This document shows, one piece after another, positions 56,346-64,000 of a stretch of 64,000 nt of DNA. The translations under genes and the position numbers were made by a program. The number at the start of each line of letters is the position of its first letter. Position 1 is the stretch's first letter. The stretch lies in the NCBI GenBank assembly GCA_944739405.2, contig OX123193.2:11850331-11914330 (forward strand), given 5' to 3'. The notes beneath the pieces were generated by a model. It was not told the DNA's origin. It made no database searches and was given only the letters and a program-made list of their open reading frames with translations. Source of the stretch: Euclidia mi (taxonomy: Eukaryota; Arthropoda; Insecta; Lepidoptera; Erebidae).

Positions 56346-57177
56346 TCGAAACTGGACATCTGATTATACAAACCTAAGTGCGTATTGGCGTAACATTTCG
56401 TCGTGCAATACGTAGCACACGATAGCTGACATTTCAACGAGAATTAGACGCCCACGGCACTGCACACGTGGGTATAGGCTATCACGCCAGAAGCTACAAC
56501 CTGTGTGTTATTCTAACGCATAAACTATAGCTATACCTAAGAAATACTGCAAAATTTCATCAAAATATATAATGTCATTTTTGTGTAAAGGAGTAACAAA
56601 CATCCATACTCACATGGATTTAGAAAGATAGGAAGTAGTAGCTCATGTGCTATGATCCCAAAAACACGAACACGGAGTTAAGAATTCGCGGCTACGTTAC
56701 ATTACATGTGTATGTCTAAATGTGTACGCACCTTAAGTATCTGTCTATTAACATTGATACAACTGTGATATGGCCCTTTTTGTAAAAATAACAATGCGGA
56801 GAACTAGACGGCATGGACGGTGCTGTAGTTTAAATGATCGGCCTGCTGTAGTTGAGAGACGAGGGTTCGATCCAAACGAAGTAAAAAGTCCCACAAATAC
56901 TTGATTCGAGATCTGGGGTCCCTAGCTTAAAGGTACTACAGAAATCACAGTTCAATCAACTAGATATAGTTTTCTACATTTAAAATCGTATTAGCATCAA
57001 TTTACAGACCTTACTTACTTCCAGGAATTTATTAAACGACCCTTTTACGTTTTGATAATGACTATCCACCTATTTATCAACTGATTCATAAACTTAAGGA
57101 TTGTATTGTTTACGCAGTAATTTCTACACATTCACTAATTAAACTTGTCTTAATAATTAAAAGTTTGACGATGTATC
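56346..57177. other. Mostly unique; possible tRNA-like head
   Basis: A B-box-like GGGTTCGATCC near 56863 follows TGATCGGCCTGCTGTAGTTG, so 56800-56890 may be a decayed SINE head. Otherwise nothing recognised. Confidence 0.3.
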
Positions 57178-57179
57178 TA

Positions 57180-57404
57180 AGGGCCGACGCACATAATAAT
57201 TATGACGAGCGCAGCGGAGAGCATCTTTTACTCTCATTTTGAAAAGGTTAAAAATCAATTGTAATCTCTAATAGTAGTTTGTGTGAACGTGTTCACAAAA
57301 AAATTGTGTTAATTGATTTTGGACATTATTTAAAACGGGAACAATGTCGATAATAGTTTGACAGTGAAAAATAAACTGCGCTTCGCTGTATGGGCGCCGG
57401 CCCT
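57180..57404. mobile_element. MITE with AGGGCCG ends and TA duplication
   Basis: 225 bp with ends AGGGCCG(A/G)CGC (11 bp, one mismatch) and TA at 57178-57179 and 57405-57406. Subterminal AGCGCAG occurs near both ends. Non-coding. Confidence 0.65.
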
Positions 57405-57532
57405 TAGGCAAACACAAATATCGGCTGCATTAATAAACATTTTTTTATTTTTTTGTATTTGATACGTTATTTGCGACTTAGTTGATAATAACACTTTCAA
57501 ACAATCGCGATAAACATATTCTAATCTTTATT

Positions 57533-57712
57533 TAACGGGTCTAAATCGCGCGTAATCATCGGCTATGGTCAATTCTCACAAGTAGCCCATGCCGGAACTT
57601 CGGGATCAACGAATAAATATAAGTTGTTCACACATTAATATATATGTAACAGGTCTATATCGCCTAATTAATTTGCGTATTTCAGAAAATTACGCGATAT
57701 AGACCTGTCCCA
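57533..57712. repeat. Motif AAC(A/G)GGTCTA(A/T)ATCGC, three copies, two inverted
   Basis: 57533 (plus), 57648 (plus) and 57694-57708 (minus) carry the same ~20-bp motif. The last two form a perfect 15-bp inverted repeat with a 30-nt loop. It may be a MITE with an internal repeat of its end, but no target duplication was found. Confidence 0.5.
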
Positions 57713-57725
57713 TATAAATATAAAG

Positions 57726-57952
57726 TACTAGCGACCCGCCCAGGCTTCGCACGGGTGCAATCACATTAGAAACCTTTAAAACTATCAGTGTTTCTCTACC
57801 AGATTATGCATATATTATACATAAACCTTCCTCTTGAACCACTCTATCGATTTAAAAAACAGCTTTAAAATCCGTAGCGTAGTTTTAAAGATTTAAGCAT
57901 ACATAGGGATAGACAGACAGAAGACAGACTTTGTTTTATACTATGTAGTGAT
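57726..57952 (+). repeat. Dispersed repeat, ACTAGCGACCCGCC type
   Basis: TACTAGCGACCCGCCCAGGC, TTCGCACGGGTGCAA, CCTTCCTCTTGAACCACTCT, AAAATCCGTAGCGTAGTTTT and TTTATACTATGTAGTGAT in order: a repeat common across insects, probably from a non-LTR element. Near full length. Confidence 0.7.
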
Positions 57953-58634
57953 GATGTATACAAATCGTGACAATTTATAAAGACATAAAATTCAAACAGT
58001 TCACTTTTTAAGAACGCGATTGAGACGTAACGGTCTCCTGTTACATAAATATTACTCGATATAAATATTAATTCCGAACAGGCAGGCCTGCCTGTTTTTA
58101 CCACACGGGGCAAAAAAATGCCTACCAACTTACAAAGTAATCAATTTATAAAGAACACGCGACTAACTGAAGCTAAGTAAAAATTGGTCGTTGGTCGACA
58201 TGAGTCTGCGTTAGTGAACATAGTGGATTCGTTACCCAATTAGTTTTCTGATGATGAAGCAACCTTAAAAAGTTATTGATGGAATTATGTAGAGACCGTT
58301 GGAGGTAGCTCGTTATTATAAAATCGAAAAATAAAGATTAGATTATGTCATTAAAGATTAATTAACTAGAAGCAGTCCGCTATCGTGACAAAAAGTAGCA
58401 TAAACGTATTTCTGACGTTGGTAGATAGTTAGATACCTATTCCTTCTTTTTGCTTTTGTGCCATTATTAACTGGAAGAGCTCCCAATTTGCAAAAAGACC
58501 ATCCATGTGTCTACCTCAAGTTTTAGGAAATTAGGCTTATTGTATTTCTTTAATGTTGGTGTACAATAAGTACGTTCTATAGATCTATCCTAGAGCAAGG
58601 ACTTTCAATTTTTGTACTTATATTTTATGTTTTA
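57953..58634. other. No recognisable feature
   Basis: AT-rich unique-looking DNA. Confidence 0.35.
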
Positions 58635-58650
58635 TATTTTATGTTTTTGG

Positions 58651-58720
58651 CGAAAAGTGGGCGTTTAATATGCCTCTGCCTACCCCTTCGGGGAAACAGG
58701 CGTGAGTCTATGTATGTATG
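58651..58720 (+). mobile_element. 70-bp truncated SINE B insertion
   Basis: Only the last 70 bp of the family (CGAAAAGTGGGCGTTTAATA, CTGCCTACCCCTTCGGGG, tail GTCTATGTATGTATG). It is bounded by a perfect 16-bp duplication TATTTTATGTTTTTGG at 58635-58650 and 58721-58736. A clear case of 5'-truncated target-primed insertion. Confidence 0.88.
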
Positions 58721-58739
58721 TATTTTATGTTTTTGGTTA

Positions 58740-59440
58740 AGAAAATTTGTTCAAAACATGGCAATAGTTTATTCGGCTCTGACTGACACATAAAGCCTTA
58801 TTGTCCGAGATAACACCTAAAACCAGATGGTGACCAGTTTAACCACTGCGATATCTGCAACATATTATATTATACCTATTTATTCATAAAATATCCTCAC
58901 AAAAAATGATTTCCCCACCATACAAAAGCCATTTTACTTCGTCAATACAGCTGTGGTACGTAGGTTTATGTGTACATTCACTTATAGGCTGTAAAAATTC
59001 AAGTGGCTGTGTGCAGCCGCTCTATCGGCTAATGAGTGAGCAGGGGCACCAACCGCACCACAAATAATAGCCACCTACCATGAAGTATGCACGAAGGAGT
59101 TTTCATATCGTACGGTTTGGCTGCTTGGTGGTAAAGATAGGATATGGAATTTACCTACAACATAAGTTTTAATGAACTCGTATATCGTACAAATCGATAT
59201 AAGGTTAAAAATAAACATCTACTCGAGAAGAAGAAGATTGTACTAATATGGCAATTCTAATTTCGCAGTGCGTATTTGAAAAGTTTATAGGTAATATTAA
59301 TAATGACTAAAAGTCTGTAGGTAATAGATGAAGAGTCCTTAAGAAACAAGTGCAAGGCCACTGTAAAAGATCGCTTGCGCATAGATCCTTCTTTAAACAG
59401 CCTTAGATTCAACCTTAAGATGATATCAGATATATTTCTT
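58740..59440. other. No recognisable feature
   Basis: AT-rich unique-looking DNA. Confidence 0.35.
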
Positions 59441-59693
59441 TTCATAGGCTCACGCCTGTATCCCCGAAGGGGGTTAGGATAGTAGGTGTAATATTACACC
59501 CACATTTCGCCATGAATTTTTAGGTCCCACGTAATAGAGGGCGAGCCTATTGCCGTTACCAGGCACATCACCAGACTCCGTGCTGCTGCTGAGAATTCGG
59601 AAAAAACCCAGAAACACTTTTACCCGACCCGGGAATCGAACCCGGGACCTCCAATCAGCAGTCGCATACGCTATCCACTGGACCACGGAGGCA
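59441..59693 (-). mobile_element. tRNA-derived SINE B, first head type
   Basis: Full-length: head TGCCTCCGTGGTCCAGTGGA, B box GGTTCGATTCCCGGG, tail with CCCCTTCGGGGATACAGGCG. Flanks GATATCAGATATAT and GATATTAGATAATAT look like a slightly decayed target duplication. Confidence 0.9.
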
Positions 59694-59990
59694 GAGATAT
59701 TAGATAATATATAGGAACATAATTAGGTAGTCTGATAGAATGTAGAGTCGCCTATAGTGTAGTTGTATGATGCATATTTCATAGCATGTCAATAAGTGAC
59801 GCATCAATAGAAATAACGCCACGTGAATTCCAATTCCGAACTCAAACAAAAGGACTCGAAGTAAAATAGATTACGGACGCACTCTTATCTGAGTGCGCCA
59901 TCGTGGACGATGACGTCACTACGCGACGTATAGAAAACAACGTTCGAAACTTAACATCAATTATCGCGCGTTTAGTTGGCAAGCGGCTTC
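59694..59990. other. No recognisable feature
   Basis: Unique-looking spacer between the SINE and the CpG island. Confidence 0.3.
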
Positions 59991-59994
59991 GGGC

Positions 59995-60112
59995 GTGCAG
60001 GCGTGAGGGGGGGCGGGTGCTGTGCGCGCCGGGGGGGGGGGGAGCGAGGTCGCGGTAATGGCGCGCGGCGTCGGATGTCGCCGGGGGTGCCGCCGCCGAT
60101 AACAAAATCACT
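59995..60112. promoter_or_regulatory. CpG island with poly-G run and GATAAC
   Basis: GGGGGGGCGGGTGCTG, then an 11-G run near 60030, then TGCCGCCGCCGATAACAAA at 60088-60106, nearly identical to 34675-34693. No repeat elements inside. A regulatory role is inference. Confidence 0.3.
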
Positions 60113-62050
60113 AGAGAACGTGGCTACAGGATGCTAGAGGTAGTGGATGCGGCAATTTCTTTAATAAGACAACGAAAATGTATCTCTATATAAGAAGTAA
60201 ATAAAGCACAAAGATTGTAAAATGTATGTTAACCTTTCGAAACGAATTGTTTATTTCTTTCAATTTGCTTATCTATAAGCACAAGATGGAGAAAAAGGCA
60301 AAAACAAAGAGAGAGGTATATGTTAAGCAGTAAACACATCTGGGCTTTGGATGATGATGCTAATGTTTATCTTTTTAGATAAAAGGCATTAGAGTGGACA
60401 TCACTGATTTCTCACAGGCTCTATGTCCGACATTTTATGGTCCCATGTACAGTACAGTAAAAGAACTTGGTTCATGGTTCTGATCATAATGAATTATTTT
60501 TCCATCCCTAGCAATAGGTATGTTTCGGCGTGCCTGACTCTACGTAAACAAAAGGCGGCAAAAGCATATTAAAATACTCCACCTTTCAAACAAAACGTCA
60601 ACGTGTTAGTCAAGAATGTCCATTATTATTAAAGTACCGTATCCACCGCCAGCACGATCTTGCACATCGCCAATGCCCGAAATACAGTGCGGACGACGCG
60701 TCGTAAATCGCGGCGCGGCTCGGCGAGAGCCTTTGTGTGGCCTCGCCACCGTGCCACGGCAAAAACATACCTACCGCTCTACCTACTCAGCGATACCTAG
60801 TACCTATACTACCTACCCAAGTATCTACCGCTGCGGACGCAACACGCGAGCGCTTCAGCTTATCTTAGCAAAAACTAACCGCTATACCTACGGCCGACTG
60901 CGACCGCGATGCGAAGTAATCAAGTGTCAGCACAAGCGCACACGTAATATACATACATTTTATTAATAATGCATAGGATAGCACTATACATACACTAAAA
61001 CTACCTACAGCTTATTTTCAAGTTCTGTTTTTAAAGAACTTTTAGTAGCAGTCTAGTTGTTTCGACAGATGTCAGTTATATTTAAGTAGTTATATCTACC
61101 ACCTATCTTGACTCCCTACCCGCTGTTTTTGCTTATGATTGTCTCTACCCATATGGCTGACGCAATCATACTATGCACCAAAGATTACATTTAGGAATAC
61201 TTATTCACGGAGTTTTAAAAGACATATAGGAAAAAATATGAAAATATAATGTGAAAGTAAAATAAAACAAAAATATAAACACTGGTTCCGATGAGGACCG
61301 GAGTCAGAGGATCAAGGTAGTATAATACCCTAAAAAGTGTAAATGAATCCATCAAACCAAAAGATTTTTGATAAGGCTCTACCTTGAACGGAAGTAAACT
61401 CTGGCAACTCTAACTCTCCAGAGGGATACAAGAGTATACCTACACTGTGTCACTGAGCCTGAACGAAGCTGCTAAAATGACTCGTACATGTAAGATAGCC
61501 ACAGACTCAACACAAACCTTCGCGATTTGTATACATCATACAAGTTTATTAAACGGAAGAACAGAGGTATTTACACCATAAGTAAGTTAAGTTTACCAGC
61601 TATCTGGTTGCTACAGTACAAGCTCTGCTTAGTTTGGCACCAAATAACGGTCCGTGTGCTATCCTAGGATAAAATATTGACTATTTTAATTAACTCTTTG
61701 AAACCTTTACAAAGATAATACTTAGATATATAGCAGTCCAATTAAAGTCTCATACACTTCTGCCTAACCCTTTAGAAGACTCTGGCGTGATGTTTTACGT
61801 ATAGCTTATTTATAATGACGCAGCACCGAGTCACTGTGTGGCCTCGCGGCGGCGGCGGCTCGACTCAAACACGCGTCGCCGTCGCCTACACGCGATACTT
61901 AGCCACACCGCACATTAACGACCACCGCGGCATAAAGGCAGCTCCGGAGGAAGTCGAGGCCTCAATCCCGAACATAATACCAGAGAATTGTATGAAAGCA
62001 ATCGTAAATTAAGACGGCTACAAGGTAGTAAGTAAGTAAGTATACAAAAT
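60113..62050. other. Repeat-poor; GC-rich blocks at 60650-60910 and 61815-61950
   Basis: Open frames of 116 and 65 codons cross the GC-rich blocks without recognisable products. 61618-61640 (ACAAGCTCTGCTTAGTTTGG) is a scrap of the H SINE and 61750-61795 a SINE B tail scrap. A GTAA repeat lies at about 62028. Confidence 0.3.
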
Positions 62051-62054
62051 AACC

Positions 62055-62213
62055 GTTTCTTCCCGATCCCGTGGGCATTTTGGTGAATGCCCTCTTAGTG
62101 CATCCCTACGGTCCTAACGGAACATACATGCCAAATTTCAGCTTCGTGCGCCTAATATTTTTGGCTGCAGCTTGTCTGTCAATCAGACACTAACGTAATG
62201 ATTATATATATAC
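62055..62213 (-). mobile_element. Helitron fragment, diverged
   Basis: Family landmarks GATCCCGTGGGCATTTTG, CTCTTAGTGCATCCCTACGG, ACATACATGCCAAATTTCAG and GCTTGTCTGTCAATCAGACA are present. The CTAG end is missing and the TC end decayed. Confidence 0.75.
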
Positions 62214-62753
62214 AGACAGAATATGTGCTAGCATACCCAACGGCACCCAAGGGCTAAACCACTGCTGAAACATCGGAGCAAAGGCCCTTCATATTTATTT
62301 TCAATTAAAAACACGATATAAATCCGTTAAATAAATATACGTATATCTATATTCACAATACCTTTGTACTTTAATATCATCCGTAACATCAATCAGTACC
62401 TACTTACATACAGACACCACAGGCGCACTTTGAAGACCACTTACGGTCTCCTCAACAACATAGAACTGTTCAACACCTAAGTAATCTGGCAAGTTCTAGA
62501 AACGCTCCTCGCGATTCAATTGAATGCATTATTTTGCACAATGAGGAAAAAACGGTGAGCTGACTCACTAATAAAGAGAAATATGTTTATAACCACATTT
62601 TTGCATGATGTGCGCAGCCTTTTTAGGCGAAGCGGACGTACAATAATGCTCTGCTCAATATCATCAAATTCTTTATTATTTTCAAAAGTACAATGAACCT
62701 TAAAATACTATCGAAGACTAGAGTTCGCTGTTTACTTACTCCCTTAGGGTAAA

Positions 62754-62895
62754 AATGTCTAAAAAAACTCTTTTAGTGCTTACACTCCCCAAGGAACACA
62801 CATGCCAAAGTTCCGCGTTCCGATACATGCGCTCAGTAGATTCAACTGTGCGTTACCTATCAGTCAGTAACACAAGTATGTTATTTAAACAGATA
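62754..62895 (-). mobile_element. Helitron fragment, very diverged
   Basis: CTCTTTTAGTGCTTACACTC, CCAAGGAACACACATGCCAA and CCTATCAGTCAGTAACACAA mark an old family copy without clear ends. Confidence 0.6.
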
Positions 62896-62920
62896 GCTAA
62901 TAACAAAATAGTAACTAATA

Positions 62921-63170
62921 TTTTTATTTATAGACTGACGCCTGTATCCCCGAAGGGGTAGACAGAGAGATGTATTATACCCACATTTCGCCATGAATTT
63001 TTACGTCCCACGTAATAGGGGGCATGGCTATTGCCGTTACTGGTCACCGGACTCCGTGCTGCTACTGAGAATTCTGAAAAACCCTGTAACACTTTTGCCC
63101 GGCCGGGAATCGAACCCGGGACCACCGATCAGCAGTCGCATACGCTATCCACTGGACCACGGAGGCAGTC
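62921..63170 (-). mobile_element. tRNA-derived SINE B with perfect duplication
   Basis: 250 bp, first head type, bounded by a perfect 13-bp duplication ATAGTAACTAATA (62908-62920 and 63171-63183). B box GGTTCGATTCCCGG; tail CCCCTTCGGGGATACAGGCG then CAGTCTATAAA. The intact duplication indicates a young insertion. Confidence 0.93.
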
Positions 63171-63513
63171 ATAGTAACTAATAATAACATAATATGGTAT
63201 AATATGGTCTTAGCGAAAGACATTCTGCGCCGACCCCAAGTAATATAGGAACAGGGCAGGCAAAAGAAGAAGAAGGTCTTACTTTACGAGAAGTGACAGA
63301 AATAGGACCGAAGTGGCTGTGCTATAACGGTAGGTACCCGAGATCGTACCAAAAGTCGTATTCTTTCTGCGAAGATGATACATGTAGTTTATATGTTCCA
63401 TAAGTATATTAAGGCTGTGCTGAGAGCATAAAGACGATGTCTGTCTTTGGCTCAACAATTTGCCGCCACTACTTTATAAATATAATATATATAAAACATG
63501 GCAATCACTTATA

Positions 63514-63605
63514 GTCCGTGTTTTGACGGATAAGCTTGAATACAAAGTGTCACTACCCCATTTCTTTCCGTGGGTGTTGTAAAACGACTAAAGAAAATAC
63601 ACGAA
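63514..63605 (+). repeat. Partial D-related repeat
   Basis: GTCCGTGTTTTGACGGATAA, GTGTCACTACCCCATTTC and CCGTGGGTGTTGTAAAACGA match the 5' half of the family. The 3' half is missing and the E repeat begins immediately after. Confidence 0.6.
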
Positions 63606-63617
63606 GCATATAGTAAA

Positions 63618-63945
63618 CTAGCTGTTGCGAGGGTTTCACCCGCGTCCTGAGGGAACTACTTCGCGTACTCGGTTAATTTATAACCTAAGTTCCTCCTTGG
63701 TACATCAGCTATCCGGCAGTGAACGTCCCGTCAAAATCGGTCCAGCCGTTCCAGAGATCAGCGAGGACAAACAGACAGTCAGACAGACAGACCGACAGAT
63801 AGACAGACAAAATTGTAAAAATGTCATTTCGCTATATGTACCGTGTATACATCCATATGCATTTAGTAAAAAGCGGTTATTGTAATATTACAATACAGAC
63901 ATTACCAATTTTATTTATATGTATAGAGTATAGATGTATAGATTT
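63618..63945 (+). repeat. ~320-bp dispersed repeat (E family)
   Basis: Collinear with the minus-strand copy at 35330-35645: GGTTTCACCCGCGTCCTGAG, TCAAAATCGGTCCAGCCGTT, a CAGACAGACA block and ACCGTGTATACATCCATATG. It ends near AGATGTATAGATTTGTG. The CAGACAGAC block has expanded in this copy. Confidence 0.75.
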
Positions 63946-64000
63946 GTGAAGAGAAGAAAATTCGCCTTTTACCTCTAAATCAACATGTCCAGCCAGCGTT

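Noticed and set aside
1..64000. CRISPR arrays, operons, prophage or other prokaryotic systems.
   Set aside because: No regularly spaced short repeats, no dense coding and no bacterial-type genes occur; the repeat content is that of an insect nuclear genome.

Overview
This window is animal nuclear DNA, almost certainly from a moth or butterfly (Lepidoptera). I judge this from the repeat families: tRNA-headed and 5S-rRNA-headed SINEs ending in GATGAT or CTATAAAA tails, short Helitrons starting TCTTAATATATAAAA, and LINE fragments of a type I know from lepidopteran genomes. The base composition is AT-rich with scattered CpG-rich islands. I could support no host protein-coding gene, functional tRNA, rRNA operon or CRISPR array. 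Every open frame is short, none resembles a protein I recognise except transposon remnants, and several lie inside repeats. The window is best read as intergenic or intronic sequence.

Layout. 1-2.8 kb: two older Helitrons around a complete 372-bp hAT MITE with perfect ends and target duplication. 3.3-5.2 kb: G/C-rich blocks, a degenerate ~70-85 bp tandem array and a bZIP-site cluster. 6.3 kb: a 5S-derived SINE. 8-13 kb: Helitrons, a tRNA SINE and a full-length Ser/Leu-type tRNA SINE with a perfect 14-bp duplication. 13.9-19 kb: CpG islands, and a PIF/Harbinger element carrying a MADF-like segment. 19.7-22.4 kb: a LINE 3' end split by a MITE, a chimeric SINE with a palindromic head, and more SINEs. 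22.4-29 kb: few repeats and the richest CpG islands. 29-41 kb: dense SINEs, MITEs, LINE scraps and a small hAT MITE. 41.1-46.4 kb: the longest stretch without recognisable repeats. 46.4-48.4 kb: a hAT with a transposase zinc-finger fragment nested in another TIR transposon. 48.4-64 kb: more SINEs, Helitrons and MITEs.

How the parts relate. The clearest system is a network of SINEs sharing interchangeable modules: a tRNA head, a 5S head, a linker, a central core and three alternative 3' tails. One tail matches the last codons and 3' end of the LINE fragment at 19.76 kb, which suggests that LINE's machinery moved those SINEs. Several elements retain exact target-site duplications, so their boundaries are read directly from the sequence. 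Repeat-poor GC-rich islands recurrently carry CGATAAC motifs and are the best candidates for host regulatory DNA.
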